In this document: in pieces, positions 1-9,972 of the stretch
Position numbering within the stretch: position 1 is the stretch's first letter
Layout: every line of letters begins with the position of its first letter
From: Heliocidaris tuberculata
Lineage: Eukaryota; Echinodermata; Echinoidea; Camarodonta; Echinometridae
NCBI GenBank assembly: GCA_025618425.1
Contig: CM046833.1
Coordinates: forward strand, 31,245,833-31,309,832
Length of the DNA: 64,000 nt
Direction: 5' to 3'
Program-made: the position numbers and the translations under genes
The notes under the pieces: model-generated
Databases searched by the model: none
What the model saw: the letters and a program-made list of their open reading frames with translations, nothing else
Told to the model about the DNA's origin: nothing

Positions 1-58
1 GCTCCAAATATTCAGGCTAACCGTGCTAACGATATTCTCATTATTTCCTTGCTTTCAG

Positions 59-114
59 GAACTGTCACCAATACTAAAATCTTCTCAGCTAAAAGAGGAC
101 AATTTAGGCGAGGG
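59..114 (+). CDS. Tentative internal exon of the ZU5-death gene
   Basis: A 56-bp open segment sits between a good acceptor (pyrimidine-rich tract ending in CTTTCAG) and a strong donor (GGTAAGT). One frame reads TVTNTKIFSAKRGQFRRG and would end in phase 0, matching a phase-0 start of the next exon at 887. No domain is recognisable. It could be an exon of the region before the ZU5 domain, or a chance splice-site pair. Transcript data would decide. Confidence 0.4.
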
Positions 115-886
115 GTAAGTATGAGGGATGTCTTTAAAAAACTCAACAATATTTTGATTGGAAACATCTTAAAAAGTACTTATTCTTCTTAATGAAGTTT
201 GGTAGGTAATGTGAATTTCACAACGATCCAAGCTAAAACTGCAAAGTAATATCATTTTGTCGTAAAAAGTAGCATTTTCCAAATGTTACAAAATAGAACG
301 TGTTAAATAGCATCATTGTCCACTAAGGATTATACCTGTCACTTGAACATTTTGACTTCTATTCTTGTTACAAAATGGTGCTAAAAATCAGGGGCCACGA
401 CTTCTTGTCACGGCAGGGAAAGGGGTGGAGGTGGGGACACGACTATCGACCGGGGATCTGTGATGGTTCATCTTCCACACTCCCCCCCCCAAAAAAAAAA
501 AAAAACAAAATCAAAAAACAAACAAACAAACAAACAAAACAACAACAACAAAAACAACAACAACAAACAAACAAAAACAAAAACAAAAAACAAACAAACA
601 AACAAACCAAACAAAAAAAAAAACCCGACAAAACCAAAATATCGAAAGAAAGAAAGATTCGAAGGAGACACTGACTTGAACTCAGTCCATGGGCGAGTTT
701 TCAACTTTAGACGACTTGTTTGAATAATCATTACCTCACAGAATCTTCAAGGCGAAAATTTTATACTTATACTATACTTATATTTTTTCTTCATTCACTC
801 GGCATTATATAGCCTTTCCGTCATTAGAGGCTACCTACTGACGAAAGACAATCATTTAATCTGCTGATTGATTTTTGTCACCTTAG
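115..886 (+). other. Intron with A/C-rich low-complexity block
   Basis: Likely intron between the first two exons of gene A. Positions about 482-650 are a C9 run, an A15 run, then (CAAA)n/(CAA)n-like sequence. The reading frames there are low-complexity K/Q/N or F/L/V strings and are not genes. Nothing else is recognised. Confidence 0.5.
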
Positions 887-1370
887 TTACAAACAGGGTT
901 ACGCATGATAAGACGACTGCCAGCAAAGCGAAGTTGGAGAACGGGTGATACAGTTGCACAGGCTTCATCTGAGACACATGAGGATTTCTCTGGACATGGG
1001 GAACTTTGTAGCATTCTCGCAGCCTCCTTACCCAGTACGCAAGTCAACAAAGCTAAAAACCAGACATGGCTGAGGAGTACAATCGAACCCACAATGAAGG
1101 AAGAAGCAGACGTTATTCAGCTCAGTGGTCATCACATTGTGGCTACGATACCACCAGGGGAACGAAGTTCAAAAGACATCGACATACAGGCGATCAATGT
1201 CGCTCCGTCTGATCTCATTCTGAAAGAAAATGAGGCGATTATCGCAGTTGGGTTGAAATTATCACCTCCTGGCCTTCAGTTCAGCTCTCCGGTGAAAGTC
1301 ACTTTGTCGCATAGTGCGATATTCACCAATCCCAGCCACGCGAAAATCATTCTCTACACACGCAGGAAGG
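887..1370 (+). CDS. ZU5 domain exon of a ZU5-UPA-death domain protein
   Basis: The reading frame runs through 905-1370 and is open back to an acceptor at 885-886 (CCTTAG). The donor is GGAAGG|GTAAGA at 1371, leaving phase 1. The C-terminal two thirds are a ZU5 fold segment: an SGHHIVATIPPGE motif where ZU5 domains have their conserved glycine strand and I-P-P/A-G turn, then alternating hydrophobic strands and a PPGLQFSSPVKVTL motif typical of ZU5 (UNC5, ankyrin, PIDD). The N-terminal part (LRMIRRLPAKRSW onward) has no recognised domain. A second acceptor, AAACAG at 891-896, is possible and would change the first residues. ZU5 continues in the exon at 5130. Confidence 0.8.
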
Positions 1371-1425
1371 GTAAGAATAAATAAACCTTTCTCTTCCATA
1401 AATTTAAAGGGAAATCCAACCTTAA

Positions 1426-2895
1426 AGGTTCCCTTCTATGAAATTCTAATTCTTGTTATTTTGTACATGATACTCATCTAAATTGAAAAATGACATCCGT
1501 TTGCAATGAATACGTATCTGAATATTTTTAGAATAATATTTTCCCCACGTATTCAGGCCTAAACGAGTCTGCTAAGCTCCGCCCCCTTTTAAACCCCGAA
1601 TTCTCGTTCTTCGAGCATGATTGACGTGTGACGTCACAAACCGACATCGCCGGTGCTTGTTTACAATATCTTGCATATATCACGCGTGCAAACTAACTTG
1701 CAGTTATATACCACCTCGAAAACCACCTCTAAATCGAAGTATGCCGCAATGCTGTGTCTTTGCAGGTTGCAGCAACATCATAAGGAGGGTGTAAGTCTAC
1801 ATTTATTCCTCAAAGACCCAAATATTAGAAGAAAATGGACCTCAAAAGTGAAACTAACTCGCGTCAATTGGAAGGGGCCGAGTGACCGCAGTGTCCGTGT
1901 GTTCCGAGCACATTTGTGCGGAGGACTTCCTCGATAGTACGGGGCTGCATGCGGCGTTTGGCATCAAGAAGAGGCCGTCCCTGAAGCAAGATGCCATCCC
2001 CAAAATCAAACTTGATCTACGGTATCTATTGATCATATATCTATTGATCAACTATCACTGTACCTACACTAACTTAGTCTACCGGTACTTATTATGCATA
2101 GCAGCACAATGAAAACATGCAAGGTAACAGGAGAGCTAAGGGTTTTCTGGATATCAATGTTAGAATTTACTAGAAACAAAACGCTACCACCCCATGCACC
2201 AGTAAAACCCTACCCAAGCCCAGGCCAGGCAGGGTCAGCAGGCGAACGACCGAACGGCACGGCGTGTACACCTGCGCACGTCGAGCTCACTGCCTCGATC
2301 AGCTATCAGCTCAGCCTCATCAGGACTGGGGCATTTTGCAAGCGCAAACAAGATTCATAATTGGTGGATATGCGTAAATTAAAATTTAATCGGCAATCTA
2401 ATTATCAAAAGGAATTACTAGTTATAATTCCCAAGTCTCCCGTCGATATCTTCTCCGTTATTGAAATCAGGGACGTCTCTGTCATATAATCAGAATCCGA
2501 CATGTCTGGTTCAAACAAATACGGCCGTGCCCCTAATTCCTCTTTTATTTCTTCTGTCTGAAGAAGATGTTATCGTTCGTTGATATAGGATTAAAAAAAA
2601 ACTAAAATGAAGGGCTGTAATGGCACGAAGTCGAAGCTAGGATCTACACGAAGTTCAATAGCCTACACACACACTTTCAGCTTGCGTGGAGTCAAGCATT
2701 CTGAGTGTGACGTCACATGACGTCATCGATCGCTGGACCGATTTTCCAAAATTTTTAGGGGCGTTCCCAATTAATTTTCATTTTCAAGTTTACAGATTAA
2801 TGAATGGAATTCAGGTAAAATGGTTGACAGATCTGTATTCACAGTAGAAAAGTCTACTAATTGAAGTTCCTTTGTAATTCCATAAAAGGGAACCT
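1426..2895. mobile_element. Kolobok-like DNA transposon remnant (TTAA target, THAP domain)
   Basis: A 1.47-kb unit with 15-bp terminal inverted repeats AGGTTCCCTTCTATG and CATAAAAGGGAACCT (one mismatch). It is flanked on both sides by TTAA (1422-1425 and 2896-2899). It contains a frameshifted THAP zinc-finger domain. Combining a TTAA target duplication with a THAP DNA-binding domain is characteristic of the Kolobok superfamily. No transposase catalytic domain is seen, so the copy is internally deleted or non-autonomous. It interrupts the MITE at 1408-3465 at an internal TTAA and is therefore younger than it. Confidence 0.7.
1741..2010 (+). pseudogene. Broken THAP zinc-finger domain
   Basis: Conceptual translation begins MPQCCVFAGCSN at 1741, then moves to another frame (GVSLHLFLKDPNIRRKW, later VKLTRVNWKGPSDRSV), then to a third (VCSEHICAEDF, FGIKKRPSLKQDAIPK). 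This gives the THAP C2CH layout: C-x(2-4)-C near the start, the F-P/L-K-D segment, the invariant W of RRKW, C-S-E-H, and a terminal AFxxxRPxLKxxAxPxx-like motif. Two frameshifts, near 1785 and near 1890, make it non-functional. It lies inside the TTAA/TIR unit and so is probably the DNA-binding domain of the element's former transposase, not a host gene. Confidence 0.75.
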
Positions 2896-3508
2896 TTAAT
2901 AGCAAGTTGCTTTGAAAGAAAGAGGAAAAATCAGAGAAGCAGATTGGTGAAAGTTTGAACGAAATCGGACAAGCAGTAAGAAAGTTATGAATTTTTGAAA
3001 GTTGTAATCACTATACATATGGAATCTTCAAATTGGCCGAATAGGTAATGTCACCGTGATGTAGCTGTGGACAACTCCCCCATTCACTTCAACACACAAA
3101 ATGATTAAAATGTCACTTTTTTCAAAATGTATTACTTAGTAGGATCTTTTTCTTTCATGAGGACCTATAACAATATGCTATCTCCAATATATTTTGAGTA
3201 CTACCCCGAGGGTAAAAGCGCCTCAAAGAAAACCGCAAATTAATGATATTTTTGTGTACGACAAATGGGAGAGTTGTCCACAAAAATGTCACAATCGAAT
3301 CACCAAATTGCCAATTTGAGATTCGCAATGATGTAGTGATCTCATTTTTCAAACATCCATAACTTTCTTATTCCTTGTCCGATTTCTTTCAAACTTTCAC
3401 CATCCTGTTTTTCTTATTTTTCTGCTTTCACACAAATCATCTCATTACCAAGGTTGGATTGCCCTTTAACTCTTTCAGTGCCGATGGAACATATATGTGA
3501 CGGGGTCC

Positions 3509-3783
3509 ACTCGCTATTCATAAGGACCGCTATTCATAGAAAACCGCTATTCATTTAACACGCGTTATGAATAGCGGTCCTTATGAATAGTTATGAATAG
3601 TGGTCCTTATATAAACGGAAGTCCTTATGAATAGCGGGGTAATTTGTCTATGGTTTGCTCGCTATGTAGAAGGACCGCTATATTCATACAAAACCGCTAT
3701 TCATTTAGTCACGCGTTATGAATAGCGGTCCCTATGAATAAGTGGTCCTTATGAATAGCGGTCCTTATGATTAGCGAGGTTAC
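3509..3783. repeat. Palindromic repeat built from GCTATTCATAAGGAC units
   Basis: The unit CGCTATTCATAAGGACC and its reverse complement GGTCCTTATGAATAGCG alternate about ten times, with ACGCGTTATGAATAGCGG at the centres of two sub-palindromes. A diverged copy is at 54435-54671 on the same chromosome. Non-coding; probably a foldback/MITE-type element. Confidence 0.7.
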
Positions 3784-5129
3784 CCCTATGTGACAGATAG
3801 ACTTGTCATTTTCATTCACCAATTGCTCGACCACAGAAAAGGTATATGGTGGTCAATGTATATCAAAATCTTGGGCATAAATCAAGCATTCTAAACATGC
3901 TAAATATATTAGGTACCATAGACATTTTCAGAGAAAATTGCAGATTTAAAAAAAAAGATATTACCTTATTTGAACATTCATCAATAGGTAAATATATAGG
4001 AAACCCCCATACAATGGACAAAAATGAAACTCAAATGTAATTTTCAATAATTCTTTTGCATAAAGGTGGGTAAAGTAATAATGTTTGGTATCACAAGAAA
4101 TGGTTATAAATTACGAGTTTTGTACGAGTTTTGTACGAGTTTTGAACATAATATTTTATGGAATAAAAGATGGTTAATGAAGTGCAGACATTTGAAAAGA
4201 AAGCATTGATCACATTTTGGTAAAATTTTGAAGAGAGCTGAACCCCTTTGGCACAGTAAGAGTTAAGCACGAGATATCTTTGAGCAGGAGGGATGCGGGG
4301 GGGGGGATTATTATTATCATTATGATTACTTTATTTTGCAAATCAGTATACAAACATAGTTGACAATGAAAACAAAACTGTGTAACAATGATAAATATAA
4401 CCATGATAACAGAGAGAATAATAAATAAATAAGTACAGCTGTGTTCCTGAGCATGCTCCCCAGGCTGCCTTGAAGGAATGTAAAAAAAAATCACTATGAC
4501 TATCAGGCCTTTCCTCCCGATTTTTTTGCCGGCAAATTCTATATGTTCATAGGCTATTGGTAAATTGTAAAACCTGATCCATTTCCCTCTTTTTTAAGTG
4601 CTGGAAAAAATTAACGGTCTGTACATGTTCGTCTATTCCAGCTCTCGTAACCCCCTCCCCTGTCAACAACAACAAGAAAACAAGATGTTCGACTTATATT
4701 GTCTATAGCACACTAAAACATTATCATCATTGTCTTACACTAGAATTAAGGCCCCATGTGTTCCTTTTTATAATTCATCTTGAGTGAGTAATATTTTGGT
4801 GTTAAGTGTAAGCAACCACATTATTTTCATGACGAGTGAAGAAAGAAATAAAGAAATAGATTGAGCATATATTACCTAAATTATAACTCTTTCGTGTCAG
4901 TCTGCGTGTAATGGGGTTATCAGGAAAATGTAACCAATCTGGGGTTATTAAACCTTTCTTAAGCCTGTTGATCCCGTGGCGGTTATGACACTCATCAGAG
5001 TTTGATAACACATTTGTTGTCTTCCTTTTTATTCCTATTGCTGAAATTGTCTTCAAAACGCATAACAATACGATAGGCCTACGTGTCACTAAGTTTCAGT
5101 TACCTGCAATCTTCTTTTAAATTCACTAG

Positions 5130-5371
5130 AGGAGGACACATTCTCAGCAGTTTCTCCTTCGGATAGAGGAATCCCTCGCTGTGATGTGAGACAGCATGAC
5201 CTTGATCTATACATTGATCATTTCTCAGAGTGGTGGATCATAACCTACCTCAGAGAAACCTTCATTGGAAAACGGCTCTTATGTACTCCTTACATCCCAG
5301 TGTCAAGACCGAGGAATCTTACTCAATGCATCATCATGTCTATTAAAGATGATATTAACGGTACAGCGGAG
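5130..5371 (+). CDS. End of ZU5 domain with HFS motif, start of UPA domain
   Basis: Acceptor TTCACTAG at 5122-5129, donor GAG|GTAACT at 5372, 242 bp. It enters in phase 1, matching the exon ending at 1370, and leaves in phase 0. Translation includes DVRQHDLDLYIDHFSEWWII, the last ZU5 strands. The tripeptide H-F-S is encoded at 5219-5227. In PIDD1 and UNC5CL the peptide bond between F and S of an HFS motif at this place is cut autocatalytically. The following KRLLCTPYIPVSRPRNLT and CIIMSIKDDINGTAE fit the first strands of a UPA domain (ZU5-PIDD-UNC5-ankyrin shared module). Confidence 0.85.
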
Positions 5372-6192
5372 GTAACTCTAAAGTTAATGAGAAAATTATT
5401 CATCCTAAGAAAATGATTTAGGTAATGCTATTGTAGGTAGAGAGAAAAGCGACACTCAATACCTCTGCAAAGTGTTGGCCATTTCCTAATGGTGTCTAAT
5501 TGTGAAATTTAAGTATACATTGATTACCATGACTTCAAAGGCAAGTCCTTAAGACAAGACCCGCTGCCCGGATTAAAACCATAACATATTTCATTCACTC
5601 TTCCTCGACTTAAGAAAACTGTATAAATCTTTTCTTGTCTTCAACAACTCATTTGTATACAATATATGAGTCAATAAAAAGGAAACCCATATTCAATCCC
5701 CAATATCTTGAAAACTAAGTGAAATCGCTGAATTGTACTATAATGGCGATAGTTGATGATGTTTTCTTTAATTTGATAGGCTGCTCACCAAAGTGTGATC
5801 ATGGATGACTGAGCACTGGCCATTATTTTTTTTTAAAGCATGTCAAAATCATCTTTGCCCATGTTTGGGCTGATTGGCGTTCAGGAGTTACTTTCATTTT
5901 TTGTGAGTGCATTCAACTGGAATAAATAGTGCCCATGCAACCAGCCTTTGGTTGACCGTTGATTTCACTCAAACTTGGGCAGAGGGAAATTTGACATGGA
6001 GCAGGAAAAATGTTACTGTTCAACTCTCCATGGTCGGATTTTACACGGATAAAGGTATCAAATTAGATGGAACAAAATAGGCTACAATTTGAGGTATCTA
6101 TGGTAATGTTCATGTACTGATTGCAACGATATGTAGGGTTGAATCTGGGTTTCATATTTATTGACTCACACTTTATACTGTATCATTGACAG
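5372..6192 (+). other. Intron, nothing recognised
   Basis: AT-rich sequence between two in-phase exons of gene A. No repeat arms, RNA gene or second-strand exon could be supported. Confidence 0.5.
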
Positions 6193-6303
6193 AGCATACC
6201 AAACTACGAGGAAGCATTCCCTGAGACTCAGTACCTTGTGAGGTGGGGCCGTGGACAGCTTGTTGTCACGTATCATGTGGACGAGAAGGAAGTATCATGC
6301 GAG
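6193..6303 (+). CDS. UPA domain exon of the ZU5-death gene
   Basis: Acceptor ATTGACAG at 6185-6192; 111 bp, exactly 37 codons, phase 0 at both ends. It encodes SIPNYEEAFPETQYLVRWGR and GQLVVTYHVDEKEVSCE, hydrophilic then beta-strand-like, as in UPA domains. The donor is GAG|GTCCGT, weaker than the other donors of this gene. The next exon is 14.5 kb away, beyond a retroelement nest that probably expanded the intron. Confidence 0.8.
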
Positions 6304-6344
6304 GTCCGTAATGATATTAATTATGATCCCACAAGTTGTCCCTG

Positions 6345-6985
6345 TTTTTATGAAGTGACGATAATGAGGAAAATCGCATATTTTTTTCAATTTTGATTTT
6401 GTTGTTGTTGCATTTTTGGACATCTTTCACTAAAATCTTGAATCTCACAAAGTTTCAAACCAAATAATGTCTAATTATGTAACTATGGCGATAACGCTAA
6501 CAAGAAAATACCAAGTAAAAGGATTTTCTGTTTTCACGAAGTGACGGCTTACAGCCGTCCTGTATGTTTTACGTGCGCGGCTGAGATCCGTCACTTCGTG
6601 AAAACAAAAAAGAGCGCATCCTTGCGTTGACTTTGTGTTTTCACGAAATTACGGTTAAATGCGCGGTGATCAAGTCCCATATGTTTTACACGTGCGTGGC
6701 TGAGATCCGTCACTTCGTGAAAACAAATTAAAGCGCGTCCTTGAATTTTGTGTTTTCACGAAATGATGGTTATGTTTACAGCTCATTTCCCCCAAAAATA
6801 TTAAGAAATAATGCAAATAATTAAACATAGAACTAAACATTGAAATATGATGTATCCCAGGATATAAGATTTATTCAGCCTTCATACATTAAGAAGTTGT
6901 GATTATGCTTTCATACTTAGAAAGCGATTTATTAAAAACTAACTTTCTTTTAGTTGCGCGCTCATCCGTCACTTCGGGAAAACAG
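6345..6985. repeat. Interspersed/tandem inverted repeat with GTTTTCACGAAGTGACGG ends
   Basis: Direct units begin at about 6530, 6637 and 6750 with GTTTTCACGAARTKACGG. The inverted form CCGTCACTTCGTGAAAAC ends units at about 6605, 6724 and, diverged, 6985; a faint first copy is at 6347. Two of the units form hairpin-like modules of about 75-90 bp with related cores (TGTTTTACGTGCGCGGCTGA). This looks like a MITE with internal tandem duplication. No coding capacity. Confidence 0.65.
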
Positions 6986-8039
6986 TAACGAAATAGTAAT
7001 GATGATAGAAAATTAATGATGATGATAAAGATAATGATGTTGAAAATAATAACTTTAATGCATACCACCCGTACCATTATTGTCGTCATGAAAAGTGTAG
7101 TATATTATTTCAAACCGTTTTTCTAGTCGTGCTAAAATGACATCCAACATATGCATATAATTAAACTTGGACATTATTTTGTTTATCATATGACAGGATT
7201 TCATGCTACTTAGAAATCTGTCATCGGCTGTAAAATCAATCATATTGATGCTTTATCTCTCTCTGGTGCAGGGGCGTAGATAGTGGGGGGGGGGATGGGG
7301 GTATGCATCCCCCAACTTTTCAGGTGGGGGGATGGTGTGTACAAACATCCCCCCCCCCCCAGGTTTCACCCCCGCCAAAAAAAAAAAAAATGGTGGAAAA
7401 TATACATTTCTATTATATGTTGTAGATAAATATAATTTGATATATTTCTTAATATTATTCAAATTTATATATTCTTTATTTCAATATAGATATTATTTAT
7501 TCATATACAATATTGTAGATTTAGATGAATTTATTGATATTTATCTATAATGCTGTCGTTGCTTCTGATTTTCCCGATATATTTTTATACTACTAGAAAG
7601 TGAAAACCATCTACTGCAAATTATAAAAACATGGGTGTTGATCTGGGAGGGATATGGAGGTATAATTTTAAAAAAAAATGAAGTGGGGGGGGGGGGTGGC
7701 ATGTGTTACCATCCCCCAATATATTTTGAGGTGATTATTTTCAAAGCCATATATGCATTATAATGCAGAAAACTAATTTAGATTAAAAGTACATGTAATT
7801 ATTCTCGATTTAGAGGGTTCAGTCGGTAACTTCCTTTATAATGCAATTTTGCCACACTCATGTTATTGGTAATACTAACAATTTTCAAAATTGAAATGAA
7901 AAAAGTCACAGGAATCGAATGTGGTGGGGAAAGAGGGAATACAGCACCCCCAATAATTATCGAGGATGATGCCCTGTGTCATCATCACAAAACTATACAC
8001 AGAAGAATGATGAAATGACAATCATAACATGTAGACCCG
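6986..8039. other. AT-rich intron with G/C homopolymer-bearing repeats
   Basis: Includes G9-C11 tracts at 7285-7360 and 7684-7693 within related sequence (ATCCCCCAA, GGGGGGATG), suggesting two copies of one dispersed repeat. No gene seen. Confidence 0.5.
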
Positions 8040-8780
8040 GTCAGAAGCACCGCTCCGGGGGTTGCATGTGGGCACAGTGCCCCTAGTTTTCCCTTTAACT
8101 TCAGATAAGTACCCCCATTTTTCTTTCCAATAAGTTCCCGTTCCATATTCTTGTAAGTGCCCATTTAGATAATTACACCTCATCCCTCACCTTACCTTTG
8201 CCTATTTCAACAAGAGCATTTATCCCTTTTAATCCCTTTTATCCCTTTTAATGTAACAAGTCAGTTTTTTTTTCTTTGTAATATATAGGCACTGATTTAA
8301 TTTTTCTACTTTATAAGAACATTTTTCCGTTCTTATAAATGCCCCTTTTAAACTCTGATAACCGTCTTATCTACCTTTTCTACATATTCATTTATTTTTC
8401 TAATAAGAGTCCTTTTCCCCATGATAAGTACCACGTTTCCCTTTCCCATAACATGTGCTCCTAATCCAAAGTGACTTAGAGCCAATATTCCCAAATGCTC
8501 GCTCGCTACACTCGCTCCTATTAAAAGTATAGCTTATTAAATGAATTTTCATTGTGAAATTTTGCAAATGAAACCCCATCAGAATTGTGTTTTCCCGTTT
8601 TTATATTATAATGTAGTTGCGACCTCACAAATTTTGAATATTTTTTGCTCACTCGCTTCACTCGCTCGCTCAATATTCAAATCATACTACAAAACTGCAA
8701 AGCGTGAAGCTAAAGTTGTATCTTGGACATGTAAAGAGAAAAACCATATACAGGTTTTCACACCCTCACCCCACCGGGCC
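8040..8780. repeat. Degenerate minisatellite of AAGTRCCCCTTTT-like units and CTCGCTCGC-rich repeat
   Basis: From about 8048 a GGGCACAGTGCCCC palindrome is followed by roughly 25-bp units resembling GATAAGTGCCCCTTTTC to about 8430. The same unit in reverse orientation occurs at 32640-32900 and 35980-36290. It is followed by GCTCGCTCGCTACACTCGCT at about 8499 and a related CTCACTCGCTTCACTCGC at about 8649, a dispersed repeat also seen near 43020 and 35745. Confidence 0.5.
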
Positions 8781-9064
<284 letters not shown>

Positions 9065-9169
9065 GTAATGTACAGTAATGTACAGTAATGACAATACACT
9101 GCAGTTTCTAAAAGTGCTCAATTGGAGGAGCTGTGTATAATTTTATTGGCTAGATAGTTTAGCTTATGG

Positions 9170-9207
9170 GTCGTACAGCCTGTTTCACCCGAAGGTTCAT
9201 CAGCGAC
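9170..9207 (-). ncRNA. Hammerhead ribozyme motif of the Penelope-like element (left copy)
   Basis: On the - strand the sequence reads GTCG, CTGATGA, ACC-TTCG-GGT, GAA, AC-AGGCT-GT, A, CGAC. This is a complete minimal hammerhead: stem I GTCG/CGAC, the invariant CUGAUGA core, stem II of 3 bp with a UUCG loop, GAA, a very short 2-bp stem III, and cleavage expected after GUA. Hammerheads with very short stem III are an established feature of Penelope-like elements. Self-cleavage is inferred from sequence only. Confidence 0.85.
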
Positions 9208-9417
9208 TGACCAGTATTACAATCTTTACAAGAGAGCAAGACAAGATGATAGAAACATGTTCAGTGAAGTAAGAGAAGTACAATAAATGATTGATAACAA
9301 AACAGGTATTACAAGTACTACTGAATGGGATTACAGGGCATTAGGATTGCACAGTGACTGCCCGTTCAACTACGGGGGTAAGGGTGGAATAAGGGTAAAT
9401 ATTGGGGGGGGGGTTCA

Positions 9418-9811
9418 TCCATATCCAGAAAGGAGGAATTTTTTCTTATGTCTACATGTAGATGTGAGTTCAGATCTTGAGTTCAATGTGTTATCCTTGT
9501 TTGCTGTGATGATGAAGTATTTCTCCCATAGGCAGAGATTGCAGCGTTTTGTTCTCGGTGAGTAGGGCTGTGCGTGGCGAAGTATGTTCCAGGTTAGTGT
9601 GTATGGTGTGCCTTCATCTTTAAGTTTCCAGATGTGTTTGCTGAGCTCAGTGCTGTGTTTCTTTTCTTTGTCTTTGAAGGAAGCTTTATGTCCGGCGTGT
9701 CTGGTTTTGAATGTGGTGGCTGCTGTCAGTCCTATATGTAGTATTTTTCGTCCTGAGGAGTGGAGACCTTGGCTTGGTAGATGACGTTTTTTGTTGTGCA
9801 TTTTCCTGGTA
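9418..9811 (-). pseudogene. Penelope-like GIY-YIG endonuclease, C-terminal fragment
   Basis: The - strand frame encodes the endonuclease from GKC-HNKKR onward (the equivalent of VIYQAKV lies in a shifted frame), then TRHAGHKASF, HSTELSKHIW, LKDEGTPYTLTWNILRHA, RTKRCNLCLWEKYFI and TSTCRHKKKFLLSGYG before the stop. The H/C pattern and the WxLK..G..Y...W segment match the PLE GIY-YIG nuclease domain, which nicks target DNA. The arm is separated from its RT by the LTR element insertion. One extra codon (TAATTF against TATTF) distinguishes it from the right-hand copy. Confidence 0.8.
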
Positions 9812-9816
9812 GAGGG

Positions 9817-9949
9817 TGTCATATGAGAATCACATGTAAATCCAAGTCTGCATGTCTACTTTATACTGAAGAAGTCTGAATAAAGACTAGCTCGCTTTTT
9901 TTGAGCCGGAGAATCTCAAACGTGGTAGAATTTTGTCTATTCTGTGACA
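9817..9949 (+). repeat. 5' LTR (133 bp)
   Basis: Starts TGTCATATGAG and ends TTCTGTGACA (TG...CA). By eye it is identical over all 133 bp to 16952-17084. It contains AATAAA at the loop of a small hairpin AGTCT-GAATAA-AGACT, a candidate poly(A) signal. It is very short for a Ty3/gypsy LTR. Identity of the two direct LTRs implies recent insertion. Confidence 0.9.
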
Positions 9950-9954
9950 TTTTA

Positions 9955-9972
9955 TGGAGGTCCCTCCGAGAC
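9955..9972 (+). promoter_or_regulatory. Candidate primer binding site
   Basis: Five bases after the LTR comes TGGAGGTCCCTCCGAGAC. It begins with the TGG expected to pair with a tRNA CCA end, and TGGAGGYCCC resembles the acceptor of some tRNA-Thr genes. The tRNA identity is a guess without the species' tRNA set. Confidence 0.45.

Larger units (their letters stand above)
1408..3465. mobile_element. TTAA-flanked MITE split by a later insertion
   Basis: The left end is TTAA (1404-1407) then AGGGAAATCCAACC. The right end is its inverted match GGTTGGATTGCCCT then TTAA (3466-3469). After the inserted element at 1426-2895, the left arm resumes with GAAAGAAAGAGG and a GAAAGTTTGAACGAAATCGG segment, which pairs with 3355-3440 on the right. 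The same family, in opposite orientation to the right arm, starts at 63721. TTAA duplications fit piggyBac- or Kolobok-type transposases; no transposase is encoded. Confidence 0.75.
1371..5129 (+). other. Intron filled with nested TTAA elements and a palindromic repeat
   Basis: Contains the MITE at 1408-3465 with a Kolobok-like element inside it, and the palindromic repeat at 3509-3783. The rest (3784-5129) is AT-rich. It has a G9 tract near 4298 and a TTATTATTATCATTATGATTA stretch after it, and no supportable gene. Confidence 0.6.
9139..9816 (-). mobile_element. Penelope-like element, left arm (3' part, - strand)
   Basis: This 0.68-kb segment is the near-identical reverse complement of about 19215-19892. 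It carries the C-terminal GIY-YIG endonuclease coding region and a hammerhead ribozyme motif near its 3' end, which lies at GCCAATAAAATTA (complement of about 9139-9151). The element reads right to left. It continues at 18046, because the LTR retrotransposon at 9817-18045 was inserted inside the endonuclease region, duplicating GAGGG (CCCTC on the element's own strand). Confidence 0.85.

Noticed and set aside
443..731. Overlapping reading frames rich in K/Q/N or F/L/V
   Set aside because: They translate an A/C-rich low-complexity tract on both strands.
3155..3352. Small - strand ORF
   Set aside because: Lies wholly inside the arm of the TTAA MITE, which is repeated at the window end.
5186..5416. 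A separate small gene starting within the ZU5 exon
   Set aside because: It is the same frame as the ZU5-UPA exon read through its donor into the intron.
9415..9822. Independent host gene with GIY-YIG-like domain
   Set aside because: It is the 3' coding end of the Penelope-like element, with a second copy 10 kb away and an LTR insertion at its upstream end.
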